NCBI RefSeq assembly: GCF_004362195.1
Contig: NZ_SNWG01000002.1
Location: 248,001 to 312,000, forward strand
Source: Microbacterium sp. BK668
GTDB taxonomy: Bacteria; Actinomycetota; Actinomycetes; Actinomycetales; Microbacteriaceae
Length of the DNA: 64,000 nucleotides
Direction of reading: 5' to 3'
The stretch's first letter is position 1, and the number at the start of each line of letters is the position of its first letter. This document shows positions 16,746 through 29,181 of this stretch, one piece after another. The notes under the pieces are model-generated. The model made no database searches, was not told where the DNA came from, and saw only the letters and a list, made by a program, of their open reading frames with translations. The position numbers and the translations under genes were made by a program.

Positions 16746-17512
16746 CGTCGTCGAACACCGCCCTCATCACGGGCGCGAGCTCCGGCCTCGGAGCCGAGTA
16801 CGCCCGCCAGCTCGCCGCCCGCGGATTCGACCTCGTGCTCGTGGCGCGCGACCTCGAGGCCCTGGAGCGGATCGCCGCCGAGCTGCGCTCCCGGTCCGGG
16901 GTCGACGTCGAGGTGCTCCGCGCCGATCTGCTCGACCCGTCCGAGCGCGAGGAGGTGGAGGAGCGGATCGCCGCCGACGATCCTCCGATCGACATCCTCG
17001 TCAACAACGCCGGCTTCGGCCTTCCCCTGGACTTCGCCCGCAACGACATCGAGGACGAGGTGCGGCATCTGCAGCTGCACGTCGAGGTGCCGATGCGACT
17101 GACGCACGCGGCGCTGGGGAGGATGCTGCCCCGCCGCCGCGGCCGGATCATCAACGTCGCCTCGGTGGCCGCCTTCCTGCCGCGCTCGACCTATGGCGCC
17201 TGCAAGCGCTGGCTCGTGGACTTCAGCCGCTGGGCGAACGCGCAGTACGGACCGCGCGGGATCTCGGTCACCGCCGTGTGCCCCGGCTTCACGCATACGG
17301 GCTTCCACGAGCGCATGGGCCTTCCGCCGGGGGAGGAGGGGGTCTCCGGGTTCCTGTGGCTCGAGGCATCCGATGTCGTCGCCCAGTCCCTCCGCGACGC
17401 CGCGCGCGGCAAGGCCGTGTCGGTCCCCTCGCGGAGGTACAAGCTGCTCACCGGCGTGGTGCGCATCCTGCCCGCCTCGTTCGCGGCGGGCCTCGGCCAG
17501 CGCGGGCGCTGA
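16742..17512 (+). CDS. SDR family oxidoreductase
   Basis: A 256-residue classical short-chain dehydrogenase. NADP motif TGASSGLG (10-17), NNAG (88-91), and catalytic residues Ser141, Tyr151 and Lys155 (ASVAAFLPRSTYGACK). The DltE/YqjQ-like subgroup is suggested by the CPGFTHTGFHERMG segment. Start GTG 16742 overlaps the thyX stop and removes the unrelated upstream open frame. Translationally coupled to thyX, but no metabolic link to dTMP synthesis is evident; the substrate is unknown. Confidence 0.9.
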   Translation: MTSSNTALITGASSGLGAEYARQLAARGFDLVLVARDLEALERIAAELRSRSGVDVEVLRADLLDPSEREEVEERIAADDPPIDILVNNAGFGLPLDFARNDIEDEVRHLQLHVEVPMRLTHAALGRMLPRRRGRIINVASVAAFLPRSTYGACKRWLVDFSRWANAQYGPRGISVTAVCPGFTHTGFHERMGLPPGEEGVSGFLWLEASDVVAQSLRDAARGKAVSVPSRRYKLLTGVVRILPASFAAGLGQRGR

Positions 17513-17599
17513 GGCTCGCGGACGGCACTCCGCCCCTCGACCGCCGCCCGCGTATCAGAGGGGGAGTGGCCCACGCCGCCCGACCGATAGCCTGGAGGC

Positions 17600-18577
17600 A
17601 TGACGCACACGGGCAATCCCTTCGGACAGGTGCTCGTCGCGCTCGTCACCCCCATGACGGCCGACGGCGAGGTGGACTGGCCCGCCGTCGAGAAGCACAT
17701 CGACGACGTCATCGGCGCGGGTGCCGACGGCATCGTCGTCACGGGCACCACGGGGGAGACCAGCACCCTCACCGACGCCGAGAAGATCCGCCTCGTCGAG
17801 GTGGGGAAGGATGTCGCGGCCGGACGCGCCGCGATCATCACCGGCGGCGGCTCCAACGAGACCGCCCACGCGATCGAGCTGTACAAGGCCAGCGAGAAGG
17901 CCGGCGCCGACGGCATCATGATCGTCACGCCGTACTACAACAAGCCCACGCAGGCCGGCATCCTCACGCACTTCCGTCTCGTCGCCGATGCGACCGACCT
18001 CCCGGTGATCCTCTACGACATCCCGGGTCGCACCGGCGTGCCGATCCGTTACGAGACGATCCTGCGCCTCGCCAAGCATCCGAACATCCTCGCCATCAAG
18101 GACGCCAAGGGCGACTTCAGCGAGGTGAGCCGGGTGCTCAACCAGACCGACCTCATGTACTTCTCGGGCGACGACGCCAACGTGCTCCCGCATCTGGCCA
18201 TCGGTGCGACGGGACTCATCGGCGTCACGGCGAACATCGCCGCACAGCCGTACCGCGTCATCGTGGATGCCGTGAACCGCGGCGACCTCACGGAGGCGAC
18301 GGCGGCGCACCAGCAGCTCGAGCCGCTCGTGCGCGCCGTCATGACGCACGTTCCGGGCACGGTGTCGGCGAAGTACATCCTCCACGGGCTCGGCCGGATC
18401 GGCAGCCCGCGCGTGCGGCTGCCGCTGGTGGGCCCGGAGGAGTGGGAGGCCGCGAAGATCGAGGACGAGCTCGCGCTCGTCAAGGACGTCCCGGGGGCGG
18501 ACTTCTCGAACTTCCGCCCCGATCGCAACGCCGCCGCCGGCGGCGCACTGCCCAAGGTCTCGGGAACGACGAGATGA
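17600..18577 (+). CDS. dapA: 4-hydroxy-tetrahydrodipicolinate synthase
   Basis: A 325-residue class I aldolase condensing pyruvate with aspartate semialdehyde, the first step committed to diaminopimelate/lysine. Landmarks: VTGTTGETSTL (48-58), PYYNKPTQ (111-118), Tyr139 in ILYDIPGRTG, and the Schiff-base Lys167 in ILAIKDAKGD. TAGCCT (17588-17593) stands six bases before the ATG with GGAGG between, so the gene can be read from a leaderless or near-leaderless mRNA. It is followed by RNase J, as in most actinobacteria. Confidence 0.96.
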   Translation: MTHTGNPFGQVLVALVTPMTADGEVDWPAVEKHIDDVIGAGADGIVVTGTTGETSTLTDAEKIRLVEVGKDVAAGRAAIITGGGSNETAHAIELYKASEKAGADGIMIVTPYYNKPTQAGILTHFRLVADATDLPVILYDIPGRTGVPIRYETILRLAKHPNILAIKDAKGDFSEVSRVLNQTDLMYFSGDDANVLPHLAIGATGLIGVTANIAAQPYRVIVDAVNRGDLTEATAAHQQLEPLVRAVMTHVPGTVSAKYILHGLGRIGSPRVRLPLVGPEEWEAAKIEDELALVKDVPGADFSNFRPDRNAAAGGALPKVSGTTR

Positions 18578-18657
18578 CCTGCGCCGCGGCGGCCGACTAG
18601 GCGCCGCGGGGCAGCAGACGGTCGCGCCGCGAGCGCGGCATCCGGAGGAAGGCGCAT

Positions 18658-20334
<1,677 letters not shown>

Positions 20335-20377
20335 CGATGCCGGCACGCCGAATCCCGACCGCTCGCTAGAATCGAGC

Positions 20378-20872
20378 ATGCCCTCGACCATCCGCGTGCG
20401 CCCCGCTCAGCAGGGCGACGGCGCCTTCCTCGGCGACATGGTCGTCGAGGCGGCGAACTGGCGGCGGGGAGGCTCGCGCCCGCGCCACGAGGTGCTGACG
20501 AGCTCGGAGCACAGCCGCTACGTCGCGGGCTGGATGCGTCCGGGCGACGCCGGCTTCGTGGCCGTCGACGGGCAGGACACGCCGATCGGCGCCGCCTGGT
20601 ACCGCATGCTCCCCCGCACCGACCCGGGCCTCGGCTACGTCGGCACGGGCGTCCCCGAGCTCATCATCGGCGTGCGACCGATCTGGCGTGCGCACGGCGT
20701 CGGCCGGCAGCTGCTCCAGCGGCTGTGCGACCACGCCCGCGCGGAGGGCTTCGCCCGCATCAGCTTGAGCGTCGAGCGCGACAACTTCGCCACGACCCTC
20801 TACCGCTCGGAGGGCTTCGCCGTGACGCAGAGCGGCATCGGGCGCGACACGATGGTCAAGCGGCTCCGCTGA
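20378..20872 (+). CDS. GNAT family N-acetyltransferase
   Basis: A 164-residue acetyltransferase with the acetyl-CoA loop in IIGVRPIWRAHGVGRQLLQRL (about 96-115: V-R-x5-G-V-G) and motif B ISLSVERDNFATTLYRSEGF. TAGAAT (20367-20372) is five bases before the ATG, so the transcript is probably leaderless. The acceptor is unknown. It is located between RNase J and ftsK in a conserved region. Confidence 0.88.
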   Translation: MPSTIRVRPAQQGDGAFLGDMVVEAANWRRGGSRPRHEVLTSSEHSRYVAGWMRPGDAGFVAVDGQDTPIGAAWYRMLPRTDPGLGYVGTGVPELIIGVRPIWRAHGVGRQLLQRLCDHARAEGFARISLSVERDNFATTLYRSEGFAVTQSGIGRDTMVKRLR

Positions 20873-20924
20873 ACGCCCCGAGTCGCTCCCGGCCGAAGTC
20901 GGCGGTCCGACGTAGCGTGGGGGG

Positions 20925-23615
20925 ATGGCCAGGAGCTCCAGCCCGACCACGAATGGTCGCGCGCCCGCGAAGGGCTCGTCGTCGCGTGCCCGCAAGCCGG
21001 AGCCCGCGCCCAAGCGCTACGTCGGCGACGCCGACCGGCCGCCCGTCATCGTCCGCGCCTGGCTCGGTCTCGCGCACGCCGCGGGCGGCCTCTTCCGCGC
21101 CTTCGGGCCCGAGACCCTCGAGAAGGACCAGCGCCGCGACGGGTTCCCCTTCCTGCTGGTCCTGCTCGCGATCGCCGGGGCCGTCGTGGAGTGGTTCTTC
21201 ATCGGGTCCGATGTCGCCAAGACGATCAGCGCCTACTCCGCGGGCGGACTCGTCGGCCGCGTCTCCTTCGTCCTGCCGGTGCTCCTCATGCTCCTCGCGG
21301 GATGGCTCTTCCGGCATCCGTCCTCGGTCCACGACAACGGCCGCATCGGCATCGGCTTCGGCCTGTTCGTCCTCACCGTCGCGGGCTTCTGCCACGTCCT
21401 GGGCGGCCGCCCGCAGCCCCGCGAAGGGCTCCCCGCGCTGAGCGAGGCCGGCGGCGTCCTCGGGTGGATGGTGGGTGAGCCGCTCGCGCTCCTGCTCACG
21501 CAGGTCGGCGCATGCATCGTGCTCGCGCTGCTGGCCGCGCTCAGCATCCTGATCCTCACCAAGACGCCGCCGAACCGCATCGGCAAGCGCCTGGGCGATC
21601 TCTACGCCTGGATGTTCGGCGACGAGCGTCCCGAGCGCGCGGCGGAAGAGCCTCCCCCTGCGGACGCGCCGGACGAGCGGACGGATGCCTCGCTGCCGTG
21701 GTGGCGACGCAACAGGTCCGGACGCGAGCAGGACCCCGATGACGGGATCGGCTCGCAGGATCTCACCGAGCTCCTCACCCCCGGCGCCTCGAAGGGCGGG
21801 TTCGAGCAGGCCATCGCCGCCGAACCCGCGCCGCCGATGGTGGCGGAGCCGGACGCCCTCACGGAGGTTCTCGACCCGGCCGCGCTCTCCGGCATCGGGA
21901 AAGGGCGGAAAGCCGACACCGCGCTGCGCGACGACGACGGCGCGCCGGACGACGAGCTGCCCGGGCTCTCGGGCATCGGGACCGACGCACCGCACGCCGC
22001 CCCGGCGCTGCCGTACCGTCTTCCCTCGGTCAACGCCCTCGCCGCCGGCACTCCGCACAAGGCCCGCTCGGCCGCGAACGACGAGGTCGTGCGCGCGATC
22101 ACGAGCGTCCTCCAGCAGTTCTCCGTCGATGCCCGCGTCACCGGTTTCTCGCGCGGTCCGACCGTGACGCAGTACGAGATCGAGGTCGGCCACGGCGTCA
22201 AGGTCGAGCGCATCACGGCTCTCCAGAACAACATCGCCTACGCCGTCGCATCGAACGAGGTGCGCATCCTCGCGCCGATCCCCGGCAAGAGCGCGATCGG
22301 CGTCGAGATACCCAACACCGACCGCGAGATCGTGACGCTCGGAGACGTGCTGCGCTCGCGGGCGGCCCAGCAGTCGACGCACCCCATGACCATCGGCGTC
22401 GGCAAGGACGTCGGCGGCGGCTATGTGGTGGCCAACCTCGCGAAGATGCCCCACCTCCTCGTCGCCGGCTCCACCGGCTCGGGCAAGTCGAGCTTCGTGA
22501 ACTCCATGATCACGAGCCTCCTCATGCGGGCCAAGCCCGCCGACGTGCGCATGGTGCTCATCGATCCCAAGCGCGTGGAGCTGACCTCGTACGCGGGCGT
22601 CCCGCACCTCATCACGCCGATCATCACGAACCCCAAGAAGGCCGCGGAGGCGCTGCAGTGGGTCGTGAAGGAGATGGACATGAGGTACGACGACCTCGCG
22701 TCCTTCGGCTTCCGCCACATCGACGACTTCAATCGCGCCGTCGTCGCGGGCGAAGTCGACGTGCCGCCCGGGAGCCAGCGGGTGCTCAAGCCGTACCCGT
22801 ACCTGCTCGTCGTCGTCGACGAGCTCGCCGACCTCATGATGGTCGCCCCGCGCGATGTCGAGGACTCGATCGTGCGCATCACGCAGCTCGCGCGGGCCAG
22901 CGGCATCCATCTCGTCCTCGCGACGCAGCGGCCCTCCGTCGACGTGGTGACCGGGCTCATCAAGGCCAACGTGCCGTCGCGCCTGGCCTTCGCCGTGACC
23001 AGCGTCACCGATTCGCGCGTCATCCTCGACCAGCCCGGGGCCGACCGCCTCATCGGCCAGGGCGACGGGCTCTTCCTCCCGATGGGCGCTTCCAAGGCGC
23101 TGCGGGTGCAGGGCGCCTGGGTCAGCGAGGAGGAGATCGAGAAGGTCGTCAAGCACGTCACGCAGCAGGCGCGACCGGAGTACCGCGACGACGTGGAGGC
23201 CGTTGCCGAGAAGAAGGAGGTCGACGCCGACATCGGGGACGACCTCGAGCTGCTGCTGGCCGCCGCAGAGCTCGTCGTCTCGACGCAGTTCGGATCGACC
23301 TCGATGCTGCAGCGCAAGCTCCGCGTCGGCTTCGCCAAGGCGGGCAGGCTGATGGACCTCCTCGAGTCCCGCGAGATCGTCGGGCCGTCCGAGGGCTCGA
23401 AGGCGCGCGACGTGCTCGTCACCGCCGAGCAGCTGCCCGGCGTCCTCGCTCGGCTGCGGGGCGAAGACGATCCCGGTGCGCCGGCCGCGGCATCCGGATC
23501 CGCCCCCCTGACTCGGGACTACGGCCCGGACGCCGTAGAGTCGCAGTACGAGGGGTATCCGGTGGTCGAGAGCGACAGCGACGAGGATGCCTGGGGTCTG
23601 ACGGGACGGGACTGA
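20925..23615 (+). CDS. ftsK: DNA translocase FtsK/SpoIIIE
   Basis: An 896-residue septal DNA pump that moves chromosomes through the closing division site. It has a short basic N-terminus, four membrane helices (about 65-215), a Pro/Asp-rich linker (about 230-370) and the motor: Walker A GSTGSGKS (515-522), Walker [13 protein letters not shown], and a C-terminal gamma winged-helix (about 770-840, [20 protein letters not shown]) that reads KOPS. TAGCGT (20913-20918) lies six bases before the ATG. The stop overlaps the pgsA start (TGATG). Confidence 0.96.
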   Translation: MARSSSPTTNGRAPAKGSSSRARKPEPAPKRYVGDADRPPVIVRAWLGLAHAAGGLFRAFGPETLEKDQRRDGFPFLLVLLAIAGAVVEWFFIGSDVAKTISAYSAGGLVGRVSFVLPVLLMLLAGWLFRHPSSVHDNGRIGIGFGLFVLTVAGFCHVLGGRPQPREGLPALSEAGGVLGWMVGEPLALLLTQVGACIVLALLAALSILILTKTPPNRIGKRLGDLYAWMFGDERPERAAEEPPPADAPDERTDASLPWWRRNRSGREQDPDDGIGSQDLTELLTPGASKGGFEQAIAAEPAPPMVAEPDALTEVLDPAALSGIGKGRKADTALRDDDGAPDDELPGLSGIGTDAPHAAPALPYRLPSVNALAAGTPHKARSAANDEVVRAITSVLQQFSVDARVTGFSRGPTVTQYEIEVGHGVKVERITALQNNIAYAVASNEVRILAPIPGKSAIGVEIPNTDREIVTLGDVLRSRAAQQSTHPMTIGVGKDVGGGYVVANLAKMPHLLVAGSTGSGKSSFVNSMITSLLMRAKPADVRMVLIDPKRVELTSYAGVPHLITPIITNPKKAAEALQWVVKEMDMRYDDLASFGFRHIDDFNRAVVAGEVDVPPGSQRVLKPYPYLLVVVDELADLMMVAPRDVEDSIVRITQLARASGIHLVLATQRPSVDVVTGLIKANVPSRLAFAVTSVTDSRVILDQPGADRLIGQGDGLFLPMGASKALRVQGAWVSEEEIEKVVKHVTQQARPEYRDDVEAVAEKKEVDADIGDDLELLLAAAELVVSTQFGSTSMLQRKLRVGFAKAGRLMDLLESREIVGPSEGSKARDVLVTAEQLPGVLARLRGEDDPGAPAAASGSAPLTRDYGPDAVESQYEGYPVVESDSDEDAWGLTGRD

Positions 23616-24196
23616 TGACGGCGATTCCGCGGCAGCTGCCCAACGCCATCACGATCGTCCGCATCCTGTGCGCGCCGGTCTTCCTGTGGATGCTGCTCGC
23701 CGACGGGGGAGCGGACGGCCCGCTGCGCTGGTGGGCCGCCGTCCTGTTCATCGTCGCGATCGCGACGGACGGGATCGACGGCTACCTCGCGCGCAGGCAC
23801 GACATCGTCACCGACCTCGGGAAGCTCCTGGACCCGATCGCCGACAAGGTGCTCACCGGGTTCGCGTTCCTCGGGCTCTCGATCCTCGGCGAGCTGCCGT
23901 GGTGGGTCACGATCGTCGTGCTCGTCCGCGAGGTCGGCATCACGGTGTACCGCTTCATGGTCGTGAGCGATCATGTGCTCGCGGCCGCCTGGATGGGCAA
24001 GCTCAAGACCCTCGCCCAGGGCGTCGCGCTCGCGCTCGCGCTCCTTCCCCTCTGGACGGTCGTCGGAGACTGGATCTGGTGGGTCAACGCCGTCACGATG
24101 ACGATCGCGGTCGTTCTCACCATCGCGAGCGGCATCGACTACGTGGTGAGCGAGGTGCGCGCCGCCCGGTCCAGACGAGAAGGGAGCGCACGGTGA
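23615..24196 (+). CDS. pgsA: CDP-diacylglycerol--glycerol-3-phosphate 3-phosphatidyltransferase
   Basis: A 193-residue CDP-alcohol phosphatidyltransferase making phosphatidylglycerol phosphate. The invariant motif DGxxAR...GxxxDxxxD is present (DGIDGYLAR at about 49-57 and GKLLDPIAD about 66-74), with several membrane helices. The ATG at 23615 overlaps the ftsK stop by one base, and the gene ends overlapping cinA (GTGA). pgsA in the ftsK-pgsA-cinA-clgR-recA string is standard for actinobacteria, supporting PgsA over other CDP-alcohol enzymes. Confidence 0.93.
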   Translation: MTAIPRQLPNAITIVRILCAPVFLWMLLADGGADGPLRWWAAVLFIVAIATDGIDGYLARRHDIVTDLGKLLDPIADKVLTGFAFLGLSILGELPWWVTIVVLVREVGITVYRFMVVSDHVLAAAWMGKLKTLAQGVALALALLPLWTVVGDWIWWVNAVTMTIAVVLTIASGIDYVVSEVRAARSRREGSAR

Positions 24197-24738
24197 CGCC
24201 GGTGCCATCGCTGGACGGGGGGCTCCCCGACGACGCCGAGATCACCCTCGCCCGAGACCGACGCTCGGACGCGAAGCGGCTGCTCGATCGGCTCGGCGAG
24301 CTGGGCTGGAGCGTCGGGGTCGCCGAGTCGCTCACCGGGGGAATGGTCGTCTCGACGCTCGTGGGAGTGCCCGGCGCGTCCGCGGTCGTCCGCGGCGGCA
24401 TCGTCGCCTACGCGACGGAGCTCAAGCACTCGCTCCTCGGCGTGGATCCCGCGCTCCTCGAGGCGCACGGGGCCGTGCACCCGCGGGTGGCCCGTCAGAT
24501 GGCGGAAGGGGTGCGCCTGCGCCTCGCGCTCGGAGAGGAGCCGTGCGACGTCGGGATCTCCACGACGGGGATCGCGGGGCCCGACTCGCCCGACGGACAG
24601 CCCGTCGGCACCGTGCATATCGGGATCGCGACCCCGCTCGGCACCCGCGTCTCGTCGCTCGAGCTGCGCGGAACGCGTGAGGAGATCCGGGTCGAGACGG
24701 TGCGTCAGGCTGTGCGGACGGCGCTCGACGCGCTGTGA
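24193..24738 (+). CDS. CinA family nicotinamide-nucleotide amidohydrolase
   Basis: A 181-residue stand-alone CinA C-terminal (PncC) domain that deamidates nicotinamide mononucleotide. Motifs: GVAESLTGGMVVSTL (about 39-53), GGIVAYATELKHSLLGV, STTGIAGPDSPDGQPVGTV and the REEIRVETVRQAV end. The N-terminal MoaB-like half of full CinA is absent, as usual in this clade. The GTG start overlaps the pgsA stop by 4 nt. The transformation link suggested by the historic cin name does not apply here. Confidence 0.9.
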   Translation: MTPVPSLDGGLPDDAEITLARDRRSDAKRLLDRLGELGWSVGVAESLTGGMVVSTLVGVPGASAVVRGGIVAYATELKHSLLGVDPALLEAHGAVHPRVARQMAEGVRLRLALGEEPCDVGISTTGIAGPDSPDGQPVGTVHIGIATPLGTRVSSLELRGTREEIRVETVRQAVRTALDAL

Positions 24739-24904
24739 CCTCGACGCCGGGAGCGGTCTTCGCCCGCACGGGAATGCCCGACGTTTCGAGTCGGTTACAT
24801 TCGGTGATTCCCACCCGATACCCAGCGCACAGGATTAGATTGACCGTAGACGGTGTTGTACTGTTGTCCACCCGGATGACGGCGGAAGTGAAGAGGGGGC
24901 CCGC

Positions 24905-25222
24905 ATGATCCTGGTTCGTCACGAGATCGGCGAGGTCCTGCGCGACTTCCGCCTCCAGAAGGGCCGCACTCTTCGCCAGGTCGCCAGCCGCGCAAGCGTC
25001 GCCCTCGGCTACCTCAGCGAGGTCGAGCGCGGTCAGAAGGAGGCGTCGAGCGAGATCCTCGCCTCGGTCGCCGATGCACTCGACGTCCCCATCTCCACCA
25101 TCATGCGTGAGGTGGGAGACCGCATCTCGGTCCTCGAGGGCCTGCAGACCTTCCCCGACGTCGTCCCCGACGACCTGGCCGGTCTCGATTCCGACCTGCA
25201 GCCCGAGCTGTCGCTGCGCTGA
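24905..25222 (+). CDS. clgR: ClgR-like XRE family transcriptional regulator
   Basis: A 105-residue helix-turn-helix protein: RTLRQVASRASVALGYLSEVERGQKEAS (about 21-48) is the XRE fold with the strongly conserved YLSEVERGQKEASSE of ClgR, the activator of clp protease and related genes in actinobacteria. Position between cinA and recA is the standard clgR locus. The C-terminal AA-like Leu-Arg end (ELSLR) may act as a Clp degradation tag, which is known for some ClgR proteins; here it is inference. TTGACC at 24840-24845 is a possible -35. Confidence 0.9.
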   Translation: MILVRHEIGEVLRDFRLQKGRTLRQVASRASVALGYLSEVERGQKEASSEILASVADALDVPISTIMREVGDRISVLEGLQTFPDVVPDDLAGLDSDLQPELSLR

Positions 25223-25264
25223 TCCTTCCCGCTGCCCAGGAACCGGCTGGAAGTACGTCCGCCC

Positions 25265-25489
25265 ATGCGCCGCAGTGAGTTCGAGCGCGCCGTCGAGGCC
25301 GAGTTCGGCCCTCGCGCGGGCGCGCTGATGGCGGATCTCGTGCTGCCTGCTCTCGGCGACCGCACCGCCAGGCAGGCGATGGATGCCGGCATCCCGCCGC
25401 GAGAGATCTGGCTCGCGCTCTGCGCCGAGACCGACGTGCCGCCCGAGCGGCGCTACGGCGCGGGGCGCCTGGAGCCGAAGCGACGCTGA
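25265..25489 (+). CDS. DUF3046 family protein
   Basis: A 74-residue protein, MRRSEFERAVEAEFGPRAGALMADLVLPAL..., ending IWLALCAETDVPPERRYG. This matches DUF3046, a small actinobacterial family nearly always found directly upstream of recA. No catalytic motif is evident. It follows clgR by 42 nt and may share its transcript. Function unknown. Confidence 0.88.
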   Translation: MRRSEFERAVEAEFGPRAGALMADLVLPALGDRTARQAMDAGIPPREIWLALCAETDVPPERRYGAGRLEPKRR

Positions 25490-25569
25490 CACCGCTCCCG
25501 CGGCGCGTCGTCGATCCCTCGGGTCGCTGCGCCCGCTCGGCCGCCGAACGCCGCTTCCGCGGCGTGTCA

Positions 25570-25585
25570 TCGAACGTGCGTTCGA
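25570..25585. promoter_or_regulatory. SOS (LexA) box upstream of recA
   Basis: TCGAAC-GTGC-GTTCGA is a perfect match to the actinobacterial LexA operator core TCGAAC-N4-GTTCGA, and its dyad extends by CA/TG on the flanks. A -10-like TAGGCT follows at 25594-25599, so LexA bound here would cover the -35 region. It is about 200 bp before the recA start. Confidence 0.88.
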
Positions 25586-25593
25586 TGGAGGAA

Positions 25594-25599
25594 TAGGCT
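25594..25599 (+). promoter_or_regulatory. Candidate recA -10 (TAGGCT)
   Basis: TAGGCT lies 8 bp after the SOS box; the -35 would fall inside the box (about 25571-25576). This is the geometry expected for LexA repression of recA. The leader to the ATG is about 180 nt and shows nothing else recognisable. Confidence 0.5.
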
Positions 25600-25782
25600 C
25601 CTGCACAGCGGGTGTCGAAGAGCGCCTGTCCACCGTTCGGGAGGGAGCGACGACCGATGTCGGAGCCCCTCTCTAACGTGAGCAGCGTCGAACGACACCT
25701 CACGCCTTGTCGCAGCATCCGTCCCACCGGGTCGGAGCGCGACAGCCTACAGGCGACGGAACGCGAGCATTAGGAGCACGCC

Positions 25783-26834
<1,052 letters not shown>

Positions 26835-26835
<1 letters not shown>

Positions 26836-27524
26836 TGCGTCGGCGTGACGGGGACGAGCCTCACGGCCGCGAATCGCGTGAATCCGGGCTCGCCCCCGTG
26901 ATCCCGCTGTTCGGCGGAGCGACCGACGTCGACGACGAAGGGGTGGGCGAGGCGCGATCGACGGCGGGCGAAGCGTGGCATCCCACCTGGGTGTCAGAGC
27001 GGCCGGGGGGAGCGGGTGACGACCGATCGGTGACGCACTCGCGCGAACTCGCCGAGAAGGGGCTTCTCAAGAAGCTCCGCACGCGGTCGCTGTCGATCTC
27101 GGAGGCTCGTGCAGTGCTGCGAGAATACGACCTGGTCGATGCGGACGCAGACGGCGTCCTGGCATCTCTCGAGGAGTACGGCTACCTCGACGACGCGGCG
27201 CTCGCCGAGCAGCTCGTGCACGCGGGAGTCGACCGGAAGGGCCAGGGACGCGCCGCGATCGCGCAGACGCTCGCCAAGCGCGGCATCCCGCGCGACGTCG
27301 CAGATGCGGCGCTGGCCGCCTTGCCCGACGACGACCTGGAGCGTGCCCTGGACTTCGCGCGCGGCAAGGCCGGGGCGATGGGCGCGCTTGATCGCGATAC
27401 CGCGCTGCGCCGGCTGACCGGTCAGCTGGCTCGCCGCGGCTTTGCGGGCTCGCTGTCCCTCACCGCGGCGCGGATGGCTCTCGAAGAGGCACCGGGAGGG
27501 TCCTCGGGCGTCCGCTTCCGCTGA
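26835..27524 (+). CDS. recX: Regulatory protein RecX
   Basis: RecX (229 aa) restrains RecA filaments. The RecX repeats occupy about 70-215: LLKKLRTRSLSISEARAVL, LEEYGYLDDAALAEQLV, KGQGRAAIAQTLAKRGI and FARGKAG...RRLTGQLARRGF. The first ~65 residues are charged, disordered and not part of the family core. The ATG overlaps the recA stop by one base, so RecX output is coupled to RecA. Confidence 0.93.
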
Positions 27525-27608
27525 CCCGCGGCGCGGCCGTGTCGTTGTGGCTGCATCGGCGCGGCCGCGTCCGGGTCGGTTCCGGAGGCCGCGCAGAACG
27601 GCGACTCG

Positions 27609-27614
27609 TAGAAT
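27609..27614 (+). promoter_or_regulatory. -10 hexamer of miaB (TAGAAT)
   Basis: TAGAAT is a near-consensus -10, nine bases before the chosen miaB ATG (27624). A start site about 7 nt downstream leaves almost no leader, so the mRNA is likely leaderless and the upstream GTG at 27615 would not be transcribed. Confidence 0.6.
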
Positions 27615-27623
27615 GTGTACATC

Positions 27624-29177
27624 ATGTCTTCCCCTTCTTCCGCGCCCGCGCTGATCGCGCCTTCGCCGGCCGCGACGGCGGTCGACGGGCGCCTGCGCAC
27701 GTACGAGGTGCGCACGTTCGGCTGCCAGATGAACGTCCACGACTCCGAGCGGCTCTCGGGCTCGCTCGAGAGCGCGGGCTACGTGCGCGCGGAGATCGGC
27801 GAAGAAGCCGACGTCGTGGTGATCAACACGTGCGCCGTGCGCGACAACGCGGCGGGCAAGCTCTACGGAACCCTCGGGCACCTGAAGTCGCGCAAGCAGC
27901 AGCACGACGGCATGCAGATCGCCGTCGGCGGCTGCCTCGCACAGATGGACAAGCAGGCGGTGCTCGACAAGGCGCCCTGGGTCGACGTCGTCTTCGGCAC
28001 GCACAACATGGGTTCGCTTCCGAGCCTTCTCGAGCGTGCGCGGCACAACGGGGAGGCCGAGCTCGAGATCCTCGAGTCGCTCGAGGTCTTCCCGTCGACG
28101 CTGCCGACGAGGCGCGACTCCGTCTACAGCGGGTGGGTCTCGATCTCGGTCGGCTGCAACAACACCTGCACCTTCTGCATCGTGCCGAGCCTGCGCGGCA
28201 AGGAGAAGGACCGCCGGCCCGGAGACATCCTCAACGAGATGCGGCTGCTCGTCGACGACGGCGCCATCGAGGTCACGCTCCTCGGCCAGAACGTCAACTC
28301 CTACGGCGTCGAGTTCGGCGACCGCCAGGCGTTCGGCAAGCTGCTGCGCGCGGCCGGAGAGATCGAGGGACTCGAGCGCATACGCTTCACCAGCCCGCAC
28401 CCCGCCGCGTTCACCGACGACGTCATCGACGCGATGGCCGAAACGCCGGCGGTCATGCCGCAGCTGCACATGCCGCTGCAGTCGGGAAGCGACCGCATCC
28501 TCCGGGCGATGCGCCGCTCATACCGCAGCGACCGGTTCCTGGGCATCCTCGACCGCGTGCGCGCCAGGATGCCCGACGCCGCGATCACGACCGACATCAT
28601 CGTCGGCTTCCCCGGCGAGACCGACGAGGATTTCGAAGAGACGATGCGCGTGGTCGAGGCATCCCGCTTCTCGAGCGCGTTCACATTCCAGTACTCCATC
28701 CGCGAGGGGACGCCCGCCGCCACGATGGAGGGTCATGTGCCGAAGGCCGTGGTGCAGGAGCGTTACAACCGCCTCGCCGCGCTGCAGGAGCGCATCTCGC
28801 TCGAAGAGAACCACCGGCAGCTCGGGCGCGAACTGCAGGTCCTGGTCTCGACGGGCGAGGGCAAGAAGGATGCCGAGACGCACCGCCTCACGGGGCGCGC
28901 CGAGGACAACCGGCTCGTCCACTTCGAAGTGCCCGTGGGTTCGGATCTGCCGCGACCGGGCGACGTGGTGAGCGTCACCGTGACCCACGCGGCTCCCTTC
29001 CACCTGCTGGCCGACTCGACCGACGGCGCGCCGCTGCGCATCCGTCGCACGCGCGCCGGCGACGCGTGGGACCGCTCGCTCGCGGAGTCGTGCGCCGTGC
29101 CCGCGCCGCCGGCAGGCGGAACCGGCGCGAAGCGCGCCGTGTCGCTGGGTCTGCCGACTCTCCGCGCCGGCGTATGA
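27624..29177 (+). CDS. miaB: tRNA-2-methylthio-N6-dimethylallyladenosine synthase MiaB
   Basis: A 517-residue radical-SAM methylthiotransferase modifying i6A37 in tRNAs. Cluster 1 cysteines are Cys34 (TFGCQMN), Cys70 (INTCAVR) and Cys104 (GGCLAQ); the radical-SAM CxxxCxxC is Cys178/182/185 (GCNNTCTFC). A TRAM domain (about 375-445) precedes a Pro/Ala tail. It is followed after 4 nt by miaA, which makes its substrate, so the two steps of A37 modification are adjacent. Confidence 0.96.
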   Translation: MSSPSSAPALIAPSPAATAVDGRLRTYEVRTFGCQMNVHDSERLSGSLESAGYVRAEIGEEADVVVINTCAVRDNAAGKLYGTLGHLKSRKQQHDGMQIAVGGCLAQMDKQAVLDKAPWVDVVFGTHNMGSLPSLLERARHNGEAELEILESLEVFPSTLPTRRDSVYSGWVSISVGCNNTCTFCIVPSLRGKEKDRRPGDILNEMRLLVDDGAIEVTLLGQNVNSYGVEFGDRQAFGKLLRAAGEIEGLERIRFTSPHPAAFTDDVIDAMAETPAVMPQLHMPLQSGSDRILRAMRRSYRSDRFLGILDRVRARMPDAAITTDIIVGFPGETDEDFEETMRVVEASRFSSAFTFQYSIREGTPAATMEGHVPKAVVQERYNRLAALQERISLEENHRQLGRELQVLVSTGEGKKDAETHRLTGRAEDNRLVHFEVPVGSDLPRPGDVVSVTVTHAAPFHLLADSTDGAPLRIRRTRAGDAWDRSLAESCAVPAPPAGGTGAKRAVSLGLPTLRAGV

Positions 29178-29181
29178 ATCG

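Noticed and set aside
27615..27617. GTG start for miaB
   Set aside because: Directly abuts the TAGAAT -10, so it would lie upstream of or at the transcript start; ATG 27624 is used.
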